The notes below the pieces were generated by a model. It searched no databases. It saw nothing but the letters and a program-made list of their open reading frames with translations, and had not been told where the DNA came from. A DNA stretch of 57,659 nt from Treponema sp. (GTDB lineage: Bacteria > Spirochaetota > Spirochaetia > Treponematales > Breznakiellaceae): NCBI GenBank assembly GCA_009784975.1, contig WQXG01000009.1, forward strand, positions 1-57,659, read 5' to 3'. How positions within the stretch are numbered: the stretch's first letter is position 1; each line of letters opens with the position of its first letter. Positions 37,418-47,262 of the stretch are shown piece by piece. Made by a program: the position numbers and the translations under genes.

Positions 37418-40121
37418 ATAATACTCCCAAATCCCTTGTTCTCACACGCCCCGGACGGGGAATATCAAGCGAAAAGGAATTTTCCGCAATCTGCCCGCGC
37501 TGTTCAATTACGCCTTCTTCATTGCGGAATAACGCTTCCAGCCGCCAGTAATATTTCCCAGTATTTTCAAGCAAAAGAAGATTATCAAAAGAAAATGTCA
37601 AATCAGGAATTGGCTCTGTTTTTAATATTTGCTCATGGGCAGGAAAGTTTTCTTTTAAAATTGTAATAATATATGAATTTGCCCCTTCTACTTCTGACCA
37701 GCTAAAATCTATGCTCCTTTGGCTCCTTAAAGTTTGCGTATCAACAAGATGCCCGTTTAAAGGCAATCTGTCTTGTGCGGCAGGCAAAAGCGGTATAGGC
37801 AAAACGCGTATTTGATGAGACGCAGATGCAATAATTGGCTTTCCGTCACGGGTGGTTCCTTCCACCGTCCAGTACCATAAACCTTCTCCTACATTAATGC
37901 TAAAAGTACGATCCGTATCCATTATTTGCGCATACGGCTGGGAAGGATTTGCGCTTCTTGAAAGATAAAACCTGAAAAACTCCGCGTCTTCGTTTGTTTC
38001 CCAGCTAAAAACAACAGGTTCTCTCAGAGCCGTAAGCCCGTCAATCGTTACCTGCGATTCTGGAGAAAGCAATACCAGCCGCAAAGGCTCCGCAGGTATC
38101 TCAACACGCGCTGCTTCCTCGATACGCGGCGTCTCCACGACACGCGGCGTCTCCACGACACGCGGTGTTTCCACGACACGCAGCGTTTCCACGACACGCG
38201 GTGTTTCCACGACACGCGGCGTCACCGGCTGCCTCACCGGCTGACGGACAGGCTGAGGTCTTGTTACAGGCTGCGCAGGCTGCTGTATAACCACCGGCCT
38301 ATTCACTACGATTCTTCTAACCTGTGACGGAATTGCCAAAGAGCGTGAGTTCTGCCTTGCCGCTATGCGCCAATACCACTGCCCCGCGCCAAGCGATATT
38401 CCGCTGTAAGACGCGCTGGTAACAGGTTCATTTATTTCCAGGCTGGAAAAATCCGGCTGCGATGAAACCTGTAAACGTAAATCCAAAGGAATATTTGTTT
38501 CCCATGAAAACGAAAGTCCAGAAAGAGCGGCTGCTTCAACACTGTGGTTATCCGGCGGATAAACAAGCCTGTGAACAATATCATTTTCCACCGTAAAAAA
38601 TGTTCTAATCTGAGCCAAGGGAGAACTGTTCCCGTCTAAATCCGTATATGAAACACTCCAGAAATATCTGCCGGGAACAAGAGTAAAATTATCTTTTTCA
38701 TAAATATAAAAATTGTTGCGGGAAGTCCTTGATATAATAGGGCTGCTTAAATCTCTTTCCATTGATATCTTAAAATCATAAAAAGCAGCGTCTCTTTCAT
38801 TTGACCATGTAAAATAAAAATCGTTTTTATTATCTCCCCCGTAAACAGTGCTGTTCATAACCGGCATATTTAAAACCGGCGCCTGCAATTCACCTGCCTT
38901 TTCAATTCCAAAAGAAGAAGTTTGAGAAAACCTTCTTTCACCTTCAAAAACAGCCGAAAAAACAGGAGTTACCCGCCAATACCAGGTTCCAATATCAAGA
39001 TTCCCTGAAATAAAAGAAGTTCCCTGTACATTTTCATCTATCTCTATAATGCTGAAATTCCTTACAGAGGAAACTTGCAGCTTATAATTCTGCGCCTGCT
39101 CAATTTCAGACCAGCGAAACTGCACCTGCGGGTTATTTCTCCTGAAAACAAACCCTTCCGCGGGGCTAAGCGCTAAAGGAGCAGGCGCGTCAATAATTGT
39201 AAAACGCCCGTTTGCAAGTATTTTATCGTCCAGATACAGGCGCCAGTGCCAAAAACCGGAGATTAGCGGAACAGCGGCTCTTGTTTCCAGATTATCCGCA
39301 GAGCGGACAATATTCATAAAATTAAAATCATCTGATATAACAAGGCGCAGTCTTTCCTGCGTCTGCATATTAAACCTTTCCCATGCAAATTCCACATTCA
39401 AAAGACCCGGTTCATTTTTTAAAAAGCGCGCATTTGGACGCGGCAGAATAACCGCGGCAAACGGATCATTTATTAAATTGCCATGCGCATCCTGATATAA
39501 TACAGTTCCTGCCGGCGCTAAAACAATCTGTCCGTCCTGTATAATCTGAGCAAAGCCTTCCGTTATGTGCAACAAAACGCCTTCTTCCCCTGTTTGCGCG
39601 CTTAAAACAGTTCCAGCCTCTGCTTCTATTATTCTGTCTCCGATTGATAAAAAAACACCGCTTCTGCCCGAAGTTATATTAAGATTTCCGGAAAAAAAAT
39701 CAATTTGCAATGGACCTGCGTCTTTTTGTATTCGTATAAGAGTATTTTCACCTAAATCAATTTGATTTTCGTCAATATCCAGCAAAGCCCCGGAAAGACG
39801 CGATATACGGATTAAGTCTCCGTTGTAAACATAAGAAGTTTCAAACAGCCTGTCCCAGATCATCCTGTCCTGCATACGGCGCTGGACGGTATTGTACTTT
39901 AAGGTGACAGTCCCGGCAGGCTCTGTATTTAAAGATCTGAATGTCATAAACAGATCCTGATGAAACATAAAGAGGCTCGCTATAACCCCGCAAAGACAGA
40001 ACAAAACAACAAAAACATCCAATACCCTTGCTTTTTTTTGGGAGCTGTTTTTCATTTTTCTTTGTTTTTCCGCGGGTGTTTTATTTTTCATTGCCAATCT
40101 TGTACTTTTTTTCTTCGGCAT
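37404..40121 (-). CDS. FecR-domain protein with FN3-like repeats
   Basis: The protein has up to 905 residues. A basic N-terminus and one membrane helix (about 33-54) are followed by a FecR-like domain (about 75-220). Several FN3/Ig-like units follow, each with a WYWRV-type strand. A Pro/Val-rich linker (about 615-700) holds six TPRVVE-type hexads, and further FN3-like units follow. The start is uncertain: in-frame ATGs at 40121 and 40091 both overlap the cyclase gene and lack a strong ribosome site. It is probably a periplasmic sensor or scaffold. No sigma factor or FecA receptor is nearby. Confidence 0.75.
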   Translation of the reverse strand: MPKKKSTRLAMKNKTPAEKQRKMKNSSQKKARVLDVFVVLFCLCGVIASLFMFHQDLFMTFRSLNTEPAGTVTLKYNTVQRRMQDRMIWDRLFETSYVYNGDLIRISRLSGALLDIDENQIDLGENTLIRIQKDAGPLQIDFFSGNLNITSGRSGVFLSIGDRIIEAEAGTVLSAQTGEEGVLLHITEGFAQIIQDGQIVLAPAGTVLYQDAHGNLINDPFAAVILPRPNARFLKNEPGLLNVEFAWERFNMQTQERLRLVISDDFNFMNIVRSADNLETRAAVPLISGFWHWRLYLDDKILANGRFTIIDAPAPLALSPAEGFVFRRNNPQVQFRWSEIEQAQNYKLQVSSVRNFSIIEIDENVQGTSFISGNLDIGTWYWRVTPVFSAVFEGERRFSQTSSFGIEKAGELQAPVLNMPVMNSTVYGGDNKNDFYFTWSNERDAAFYDFKISMERDLSSPIISRTSRNNFYIYEKDNFTLVPGRYFWSVSYTDLDGNSSPLAQIRTFFTVENDIVHRLVYPPDNHSVEAAALSGLSFSWETNIPLDLRLQVSSQPDFSSLEINEPVTSASYSGISLGAGQWYWRIAARQNSRSLAIPSQVRRIVVNRPVVIQQPAQPVTRPQPVRQPVRQPVTPRVVETPRVVETLRVVETPRVVETPRVVETPRIEEAARVEIPAEPLRLVLLSPESQVTIDGLTALREPVVFSWETNEDAEFFRFYLSRSANPSQPYAQIMDTDRTFSINVGEGLWYWTVEGTTRDGKPIIASASHQIRVLPIPLLPAAQDRLPLNGHLVDTQTLRSQRSIDFSWSEVEGANSYIITILKENFPAHEQILKTEPIPDLTFSFDNLLLLENTGKYYWRLEALFRNEEGVIEQRGQIAENSFSLDIPRPGRVRTRDLGVLYGAQ
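38119..38226. repeat. 18-bp minisatellite in the FecR-like gene
   Basis: Six near-identical 18-bp units of the type CACGACACGCGGCGTCTC encode TPRVVE hexapeptides (about residues 632-667). The last unit diverges to TPRIEE. It probably changes length by slippage. Confidence 0.8.
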
Positions 40122-41931
40122 TTACATCCGCAAAATCCGGCGCGGCAATACCGAGCATTTCCCTTAACTCTGCCAATGTTCTGGGACCGGAAGTAACAGA
40201 AACATGATTGATAACCGCGAAAATACGAACCGGTTTTTCTTTTCCCTTGACTGTAACAGACGGCATCTCTTCTGTAATGAAAAAATAACGGACAAGGTTC
40301 CAGGTATCTTCTGAAATTAAAATATCCGTACCAAGCGGCTTGTTTAAAGCTTCGATTCTGGAAGCAAGATTAACAGGATCTCCTATAACCGTATATTCCA
40401 TACGAAGATCGGAGCCTAACTGCCCTGCCGTAACAATACCCGTGTTCAGCCCGCACCCGATACAGATCGGCGGATCACCGGGATCCCCGGGGAGGCGGTT
40501 TTTATTTAACTGGTAAAGCGCTTTACGCATCATAAGAGCTGCTTTTACGCCGTTAAAAGCATCCCTTGCCGGGCTTCCCGCGCTGTAAGCAGTTCCCCAA
40601 TGAGCCATTACCGCATCACCTATAAATTTATCCACAACGCCGTTGGTTTTTTCCACACAATCGACCATTTGCGTAAAATAACTGTTTAACCAAAAAACAA
40701 TTTTATCTGACGCTTCTTTTCCGAATACCTTTGTGAAATTCTCTGATTTTTCCGTAAAACCGCGTATATCAGAGAAAAAGATAGTTGCGTGCTTAGGCAA
40801 TCCGCCGGGTTTAATTTCGCCGCGCATCGCTTTAACCGCGATTTCACGGTTGGTAAACCTTCCGAAGATATTCAATGCCGTACTCATCCTCTGGAAACTG
40901 TTTGTTAAAAGACCTATTTCGTCACGGCTTTTTGCTTTTAAATCAAGATCGAAAATACCGCCCTCGATTCTGCGCGCGGCATTGGTAAGGATTTTAAGGG
41001 CAACGGAAATTGTTTTGGAAAAGAACCAGATAAAGAGTATCGATAAAAATAAAACTGCCGCGGTTAGATATAAATTACGTCGGGTAGTAGCTTCAATACC
41101 TTCAAAGAGTTTATTGTACTCGATACTTGTAAGCGCGATAGAAGCGCCCATGTTCAATTTTGTATAAGCCACAAAATACTGAATTTCATTGTCTGTAAAA
41201 AGATCCTGCCTGCTACGCATTGGATCTGCGCGTATTGTACGAATGTAGTCCCTGTTCGCTATATTTGCACCTGCCCTAACAAGTTCAAAATCCGGGTGTA
41301 TCAAAATATCACCTTCGTTATTTATCAGATAAGACTGATTAAACGCGGAAGAAAAAGTATCGTTTAAATATTCAGGTGAAAAAAGAATACAAACCGCGCT
41401 TGAGCCTTCCATGGGAAAATACAGAGCGAGCAAATGAACGGAAAAATAGGGGGTAGCGTTAAGAAATACCGACTCGCCTCTTGCCGCGTTTTGGTAAAAG
41501 CTCAAATTATTCTGAAAAAAGGCGTTTACAAGCGAAGGATTAATATTTCTGGAGTTAAAAAAATTGTTGTTTACAAGAGAATAATCATTGCGGCCGGGTA
41601 TGGGGAAAACCAGCGCCGCTATTTGCCTGTTCTGTTCAAAGAAATAACCTGCCGCTTTTGAGGCAAGATCACTGTGCGCGCCTGCGGCATGAATAATCTG
41701 AATTAGCACCTGCGAATTCGACCTTACGCCTGAAAGAGTATATTCCGTTTCCGACGCTGTACGCCGGTTAACCTCAAAATTGTTTTCTTCCGCGCTTAAC
41801 TCCAAATCTTGCCTGACCATGTAGGAAACAAGGAAGGTTATGGCTCCCAAAGAAATAAGAACAAGGAAGGTTATTATGGTAACCAGTTTTGCGCCGATTG
41901 AAAACCGGATAAAATTATCATGTTTTCTCAT
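40081..41931 (-). CDS. Membrane-bound class III adenylate/guanylate cyclase
   Basis: The 616-residue protein has a membrane helix at about 15-37, an extracytoplasmic Cache-like sensor (to about 280), a second helix (LYLTAAVLFLSILFIWFF) and a HAMP segment. A cyclase domain follows with FFSDIRGFT and VDKFIGDAVMAHWG (the two metal Asp, plus the Lys typical of ATP selectivity) and IGDPVNLASRIEAL (Asn/Arg transition-state residues). It most likely makes cAMP in response to an envelope signal. It leads a run with the FecR-like and barrel-like genes. Confidence 0.88.
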   Translation of the reverse strand: MRKHDNFIRFSIGAKLVTIITFLVLISLGAITFLVSYMVRQDLELSAEENNFEVNRRTASETEYTLSGVRSNSQVLIQIIHAAGAHSDLASKAAGYFFEQNRQIAALVFPIPGRNDYSLVNNNFFNSRNINPSLVNAFFQNNLSFYQNAARGESVFLNATPYFSVHLLALYFPMEGSSAVCILFSPEYLNDTFSSAFNQSYLINNEGDILIHPDFELVRAGANIANRDYIRTIRADPMRSRQDLFTDNEIQYFVAYTKLNMGASIALTSIEYNKLFEGIEATTRRNLYLTAAVLFLSILFIWFFSKTISVALKILTNAARRIEGGIFDLDLKAKSRDEIGLLTNSFQRMSTALNIFGRFTNREIAVKAMRGEIKPGGLPKHATIFFSDIRGFTEKSENFTKVFGKEASDKIVFWLNSYFTQMVDCVEKTNGVVDKFIGDAVMAHWGTAYSAGSPARDAFNGVKAALMMRKALYQLNKNRLPGDPGDPPICIGCGLNTGIVTAGQLGSDLRMEYTVIGDPVNLASRIEALNKPLGTDILISEDTWNLVRYFFITEEMPSVTVKGKEKPVRIFAVINHVSVTSGPRTLAELREMLGIAAPDFADVNAEEKKYKIGNEK

Positions 41932-41982
41932 ACTTACTATTAAATTTTAAAGAAAAATTGATGAAAAAACAAGGCAAATCGG

Positions 41983-43713
41983 CTAATTTCTGCCCAATAA
42001 TGACGCATATTCCAGTTCATAACGTCGCAGCCTGGGGTTATCCGGAGCTATGGCAAGAGCCTGTCTCAGATAGATAACTGCCCTTCTTTCTTCCCGGCGG
42101 CGGATATAGATTTCAAACATGGCTATTAAAGGATCCAGGTTTCTGGGGTCCTCAAACTGGCTTAAACGCAAGTCTGAGAGCGCCGCCTCATCATTTGTAT
42201 GCAAACGGCTGCGTTGAAAATAGAGGCTGCTTAAAAGCCTGCCCCTGCTAACCTGTGTCTCTCTGCTAATCAAATTAATCCGGTTTTCCAGCAGCCGCGA
42301 TGCCTCATCCCTTCTGCCATTGTCGATTAGGGCAGAAATATAGATAACAGCATGGTCATTATTTGATGTATCCCGTTCATATAATTCCCGGGCAAAGTTT
42401 AAAGCTCTTGTATTGTTGCCAAGCCCGCGTTCTATGTGATATCCGTCTATTAAATCCTCGATTGTGCGCCGGGTAGCAAGGATTCTGTTAAGAAACCCCT
42501 GGGCTTCCTGCCAGCTTTCACGCATTACAGCGTCACGAAGGCTTAAATTCAATACGGGGATGGAAGAGCCGGATAACCGCCGCAGCCGTTCCAGATAATC
42601 CCTTCCTTCGGTCTGATCCGCGGCGCGGGAAGACTCCAAAAGCAGCGCGGCTGCGTAAATGAGCGCTTCTTCATCGTTGGGGGAAGATCGCAGGATAGAA
42701 CGCAGGTAATTAAGAGCCGAATCACGGTTCCGGCTGCCCTCGTTCTGCACTCTGGCACGCAGGAAAAGATAAAGCCTGTTATTCGGGTTAATTGGGGCAT
42801 AACTGTCCAGAGTGGTATTTGCCCTGGGAAACTGCCCCTGTTCCAGCAGGATATAGGCTTTCATGAGGATAAATTCCCCGTCTCTTGGGTCAGCCAGCAA
42901 TATTTCGTCAATTATCGGAAGAGAGCGTGCCCAATCACGGTTACCGTAATGGCTTAAGGCAAGTTCTCTTTTAATTTCCTTGCTGTCCGGATAACGAACG
43001 ATAAGATCGGAAAATTGAGCTGCGGCTTCGCTGAATCTTCCGGAAAGCCTGCGAACTCGCGCAATTCCTGTCAGCGCGGGGTAACATTCATTGGATAAAG
43101 AGTATGTTCTGGTGTAAAAACGCTCTGCTTCTGTCCATTGCCTTAATTTTTCATGCAATAAACCCCGAAAAAATAACGGAAGCACTGAATTCGGACGAAT
43201 TTCTGCGGCTGTTTCAAGGTCTTTTATGATTTTTGGCAATAATTCCTGATTAATTTGATTAGTAACGGCAAAAAAAGGCAATATATGCTCAAAAAAGTCG
43301 GTGGAATCTTCCGGAGGACTGATATAATTGCCTCTTTCCGCCTCCCTTATAATACGGGTATAGTTAAAAGTCTGCGGAAGATCAACCTGCGGCAGCCTTG
43401 CAAGGGTATCCGGGTAAACAAGCCTTATAATCAGCGTATTTATACCATTCATCATGCGGCCGAATTCAACAGTCCCCAATTCCCTTGAGCGAATTAGTTC
43501 CAAAGCCTGCAGCATGGAGGATAAAACCCCAGTTTCTGTCAGGCTTCGTATTTCTTCCGCCAGGCTCCCCGAAACATGCTGTCTTTGGTTATCTGCATCT
43601 GTTTCATGATCATGCCCCGAAGGTCCTGTACCGCAGGAAAACATCAAAAGAGCGGAAATAAATATAATTAACAAACAATGTAAAAATTGTCTGTATATGG
43701 TTTTTAAGGTCAT
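41983..43713 (-). CDS. TPR lipoprotein
   Basis: The start at 43713 gives a signal peptide ending in the lipobox LLMFSCGTG; an upstream start adds 17 unneeded residues. About ten TPR-like helical pairs follow (for example LTGIARVRRLSGRFSEAAAQF, DPRDGEFILMKAYILLEQG). The 576-residue protein is probably a periplasm-facing lipoprotein scaffold. It diverges from another TPR lipoprotein gene across a 63-bp gap. Confidence 0.83.
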   Translation of the reverse strand: MTLKTIYRQFLHCLLIIFISALLMFSCGTGPSGHDHETDADNQRQHVSGSLAEEIRSLTETGVLSSMLQALELIRSRELGTVEFGRMMNGINTLIIRLVYPDTLARLPQVDLPQTFNYTRIIREAERGNYISPPEDSTDFFEHILPFFAVTNQINQELLPKIIKDLETAAEIRPNSVLPLFFRGLLHEKLRQWTEAERFYTRTYSLSNECYPALTGIARVRRLSGRFSEAAAQFSDLIVRYPDSKEIKRELALSHYGNRDWARSLPIIDEILLADPRDGEFILMKAYILLEQGQFPRANTTLDSYAPINPNNRLYLFLRARVQNEGSRNRDSALNYLRSILRSSPNDEEALIYAAALLLESSRAADQTEGRDYLERLRRLSGSSIPVLNLSLRDAVMRESWQEAQGFLNRILATRRTIEDLIDGYHIERGLGNNTRALNFARELYERDTSNNDHAVIYISALIDNGRRDEASRLLENRINLISRETQVSRGRLLSSLYFQRSRLHTNDEAALSDLRLSQFEDPRNLDPLIAMFEIYIRRREERRAVIYLRQALAIAPDNPRLRRYELEYASLLGRN

Positions 43714-43776
43714 ACTTTTCCATAAATTAAATTTTTCAAGAAAAAGAAAAAACTCAATATACAAAATATTAACACA

Positions 43777-44883
43777 ATGATAGTATTATTAACAATGGAT
43801 ATTGGAATAAAACTAAAAGTTTTTATAAGATTCACACTTATATTATCGGTTATTTGTTCTGTTGTTTCATGCAGGTTTATGCAAGAATCTAATGCCGCCA
43901 TGGGAATTGACCCGTACTATATCACAGGTTCAGGGGAAAACAGGGAAAATCTAAAGGAATTATTCAATCAGCTTAAAAACGAAGAACCCGGCAGCGAAGG
44001 AGAATTTGCCGTAACAAGGGAAATTGCCGTAAGTTTTGCCAGGCTAAAAGATTTTGACAGACTTATCCATTTTTTAAGCTCCCGGACACTCAACAACCCC
44101 ACAGACCCCTATAACGGCTACTATTACCTGATGATTGCCTATGCCTTTATTCAGCAGGATTCCGCGCCGATTGCGGCCTTGTATTTTGACCTAATTGTTA
44201 ATAATTACCCCGACCTTATCATAAATGATGAATCTATCCATCTTGTATGCCTGCGCCATCTTATCAATCTGAACGATAACCCTGCGCGTCAGGTCTGGTA
44301 TTACAAGGAGCTAATCTCAAGATTTCCGGATAAAATCGATTTGGGCACTACTTATTTTTTATTGGGCCAGGCTTGTGAACGTGTCGGGGACTGGAACGGC
44401 GCGATCCAGGCATATACCAATTATTTGCCGTATTCAGGGACAGTAATTCCCGGCTTCCCAAACGCCGATCAGTATGCCAGGCATCAGGTTGATTTTAGCC
44501 GTTCTCCCAAAGACTGGACATTTGAAAGCTTAAACGCGCTTACAAGAGCCATAAAAGCGGCGCTTGATAATCATGATCCGTATCAGTTAATGCGCTATCA
44601 GTCTAAAGTAAATTTTGTTAACCGCTCGTGGGAACAGTCAGAAACCGATACTACAAGGATGGCTATTTCCAACCTGTCCTATTTTATGACCACCCGTATC
44701 CGCTATGACGCGGCGCTTGACGCGTCTTCTACTGCAACAGAAGCGTTTTTAAAAACAACCGGCTGGTCATCATTTTCCATGCAAACCTGGTATCTGTATT
44801 TTAAAAAGATATATTTCCCTCAGGACCCGGAGATTCACGGCAGATGGGAATGGGCAGGAATATACTACGGTGAAAAATTTTAA
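43777..44883 (+). CDS. TPR-type lipoprotein
   Basis: The 368-residue protein has a lipobox (SVICSVVSC). Helical repeats such as PYNGYYYLMIAYAFIQQDSA and TTYFLLGQACERVGDWNGA are followed by an unfamiliar C-terminal part. A second ATG at 43795 may be the true start, since neither has a ribosome site and -10-like TATTAT words lie just upstream of it. The 3' end overlaps the lytic transglycosylase gene by 14 bp, which suggests a link with cell-wall remodelling. Confidence 0.75.
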   Translation: MIVLLTMDIGIKLKVFIRFTLILSVICSVVSCRFMQESNAAMGIDPYYITGSGENRENLKELFNQLKNEEPGSEGEFAVTREIAVSFARLKDFDRLIHFLSSRTLNNPTDPYNGYYYLMIAYAFIQQDSAPIAALYFDLIVNNYPDLIINDESIHLVCLRHLINLNDNPARQVWYYKELISRFPDKIDLGTTYFLLGQACERVGDWNGAIQAYTNYLPYSGTVIPGFPNADQYARHQVDFSRSPKDWTFESLNALTRAIKAALDNHDPYQLMRYQSKVNFVNRSWEQSETDTTRMAISNLSYFMTTRIRYDAALDASSTATEAFLKTTGWSSFSMQTWYLYFKKIYFPQDPEIHGRWEWAGIYYGEKF

Positions 44884-46381
44884 CCTCTGTGTTGATTTTG
44901 TTGGCTCTCTGCACAGGCGGCGGGGCGTGCTGCGTGCAAGAAAAACCCTGGAGGAATCCGCTTACGAGCCTTCTGCGAAGTCTCTCCAGCGAAGAATTCC
45001 AGAAGATGTTTTTCTTGCCCGCATCACGCCCCGCCGCCTGTGCAAAGAGGCAATAAATGCAGCATTGATCACTATAATATTTCTCCTCTCGTGTGGAGGG
45101 GGGCTTTTAGCGTTGGATAGGCCTTTGCGGGTTAATGAGCCGTTGCCCGTTGGGCTCGGCTCGGATGAGCCATTGCCCTTCGGGCTCGGCTCGGAATCGT
45201 CAAACTCGCTCGGGGGCGGGCGGGTTTATCGATTGTTGACTCCTGCTTTGCTGGAGCAGCCGCTTACGCAGAGGTATATAGCTCAGTATACGAATAGGAG
45301 CGGGATTGCGTTTTTGAACTCTGTAATGGAGAGGGCTAATATTTATATGCCTTTTATCAGGGAGGAAATTGAAAAACGGAATTTGCCTATGGAACTTGCC
45401 TATTTGCCTGTAATTGAATCTTCTTTTGAGATTACGGCAAGGAGCAGGTCGGGAGCGGTGGGGCTTTGGCAGTTTATGCTGAATAGTATTTCTCCGTTTA
45501 ATATCAGGGTAACGGACAATATCGATGAACGGCGTGATTTTATTAAATCTACCAGGGGCGCTTTGCAGAAACTGGATGACAATTACAGGACATTGGGTAA
45601 TTGGGAACTCGCTCTTGCCGCTTACAATGCGGGGCTTGGGGCAGTGAGCCGTACAATCCAAAGAACGGGTATCCGCGACTATTGGGTGTTAAGCGAAAGA
45701 AATGAATTACGCGAAGAAACTGTTCATTATGTGCCTAAATTGATAGCGGCAGCTTTTGTTCTTTCCCAGCCCAGAAGATTCGGTATTAATGTCTGGTTTG
45801 ACAAATTTGAATGGGAAGCCATCCCTTTACAAAAGCAGGTCTCCATTGATATTCTCGCGGATGAAGCAGGTATCAGCAGGGATTTAATGCGCCGCCTTAA
45901 TGCCGAGCTTCTTAACGGAATAACCCCCGAAGACAGAGATTTTAGGTTAAAAATCCCTGCGTCTCATATTGAACAGGTAAAAGCGGTACTTGGGCGGGAT
46001 GATTTAAAACTAATCCGTTATTATTACCATACAGTGCGCCACGGCGATACTTTGTGGTCAATGTCCAGGCATTACGGAACTTCTCTCCTTTTAATTGAAC
46101 AGTATAATCCGGGGATAAGTAACCGCTATCTTAGGATAGGGGAAACAATTATTATACCTTCGCAAACGGAAAATATTTCCCCGCAAGCCCCGGCGGGCAT
46201 CCCGGCGGGCAGCGGCGGGCAAACATTTAACGGCACCCATGTTGTTTTAAAAGGCGAAACTTTCTGGTCTATAAGCAGAATGTACGGAACAGACCCCCAG
46301 GCTCTTGCGCAGGCAAACGGCATGAGGATTGACCAAATTCTTCACGAAGGAAGAACCCTTAAAGTGCCGATAATACAATAA
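44870..46381 (+). CDS. MltD-like lytic transglycosylase with two LysM domains
   Basis: The enzyme would cleave peptidoglycan glycan strands with 1,6-anhydro product formation. The SLT domain has the catalytic Glu in LPVIESSFE, SGAVGLWQFM and LAAYNAG. Two LysM domains follow (YYHTVRHGDTLWSMSRHYG and HVVLKGETFWSISRMYG). The start is GTG at 44870. Residues 13-59 are encoded by a 141-bp palindromic element, and a 30-bp tandem repeat follows. A hydrophobic ITIIFLLSC segment after the insert looks like the native signal peptide or lipobox, so a TTG near 45066 is an alternative start. Confidence 0.88.
   Translation: MKNFNLCVDFVGSLHRRRGVLRARKTLEESAYEPSAKSLQRRIPEDVFLARITPRRLCKEAINAALITIIFLLSCGGGLLALDRPLRVNEPLPVGLGSDEPLPFGLGSESSNSLGGGRVYRLLTPALLEQPLTQRYIAQYTNRSGIAFLNSVMERANIYMPFIREEIEKRNLPMELAYLPVIESSFEITARSRSGAVGLWQFMLNSISPFNIRVTDNIDERRDFIKSTRGALQKLDDNYRTLGNWELALAAYNAGLGAVSRTIQRTGIRDYWVLSERNELREETVHYVPKLIAAAFVLSQPRRFGINVWFDKFEWEAIPLQKQVSIDILADEAGISRDLMRRLNAELLNGITPEDRDFRLKIPASHIEQVKAVLGRDDLKLIRYYYHTVRHGDTLWSMSRHYGTSLLLIEQYNPGISNRYLRIGETIIIPSQTENISPQAPAGIPAGSGGQTFNGTHVVLKGETFWSISRMYGTDPQALAQANGMRIDQILHEGRTLKVPIIQ
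44907..45047. repeat. 141-bp palindromic element in the transglycosylase gene
   Basis: The arms at 44907-44945 and 45009-45047 are inverted copies matching at 36 of 39 bases (core CACAGGCGGCGGGGCGTG). The length is a multiple of three, so the frame is kept. The interior has shorter complementary words (CTGGAG/CTCCAG). Confidence 0.82.
45137..45196. repeat. 30-bp tandem repeat, two copies
   Basis: The units at 45137-45166 and 45167-45196 match at 26 of 30 bases and encode EPLPVGLGSD and EPLPFGLGSE. Each unit has an inner GAGCC...GGGCTC inverted pair. Confidence 0.78.
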
Positions 46382-46389
46382 GGGTAGTT

Positions 46390-47262
46390 ATGTATAGAAC
46401 AACAGTTTTTTTATTGATTTTTCTGGTTTCTGCAGGCGTTTTCGCGCAGGATATAAAAGGCAGTATAGAGTGGGACAAACTGCGTTTTAACGCGGAAGTA
46501 TCTCTGGATTTGGCTTCTGCGGGTTTAAGGCTGCCCTCAGGCAGGACACAGGCAGAATCGCTTTTAAGAGACGCATATATCAAATTGATTAACAAACATC
46601 TTTTTGAATTGCAGGTGGACTCATCTTCCACAATAGGCGATCTTGTAAACAGGGGAGAACTTAGCACCGATGATGCGGAAAATATCGCGCAGGGAGCGAA
46701 TTCCATAGCGCCTGCTCTTTCTTCGGATTTGCGTAAAATTTCAGCATCCCATACAATTTCCCTTGCAAATATTAGTTCAGCTCTTTTGCGCCACAGCCGC
46801 CCAACACCTGTAATAAGAACATTAAACCCTGTTTCGACAGCGCGTTACACAGGAATAATAATTATCGCAAATGAAAAACTTCCGATTCACGGCATGAGAA
46901 GCACAACACTTCCTGTTCCCTGCCTTTTTCCAAAAATCTGGGACAGTGATATGAACATTATCTATGAAAAATCTATGCTGGAAACGCGAAATGCCGTAAT
47001 GGCGAATTATTTTTCACCTGTAAATATTTTTCACAGCAGCCCTTCCGGGCTTTCACCGGAATTACAGCAAATAACGGGAGAAAGACCTCTTAGAATTTTC
47101 GCGCAGGGAGTTTTTGGAATTAAACCTACAGACTTTATAATTGACCGCGGCGATGCGCTTTTAATAATTTCCAGTGAAGATAACAGGCGTCTTTTATCTC
47201 AGGGTAAGGTTGTATTTATTATGGACGAATCAGTCCTTAGATACAGTTTTCCTGATCAGTAA
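46390..47262 (+). CDS. Exported protein of unknown function
   Basis: The 290-residue protein has a clear signal peptide (TVFLLIFLVSAGVFAQ). The mature part has an LPSGRTQAESLLRDAYIKLI helix and a beta-rich RYTGIIIIANEKLPIHGM segment, loosely like LPP20/FlgO-type lipoproteins, but I cannot assign it. It is 8 bp after the transglycosylase gene and so likely in its operon. It ends 33 bp inside the BASS gene on the other strand. Confidence 0.7.
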   Translation: MYRTTVFLLIFLVSAGVFAQDIKGSIEWDKLRFNAEVSLDLASAGLRLPSGRTQAESLLRDAYIKLINKHLFELQVDSSSTIGDLVNRGELSTDDAENIAQGANSIAPALSSDLRKISASHTISLANISSALLRHSRPTPVIRTLNPVSTARYTGIIIIANEKLPIHGMRSTTLPVPCLFPKIWDSDMNIIYEKSMLETRNAVMANYFSPVNIFHSSPSGLSPELQQITGERPLRIFAQGVFGIKPTDFIIDRGDALLIISSEDNRRLLSQGKVVFIMDESVLRYSFPDQ

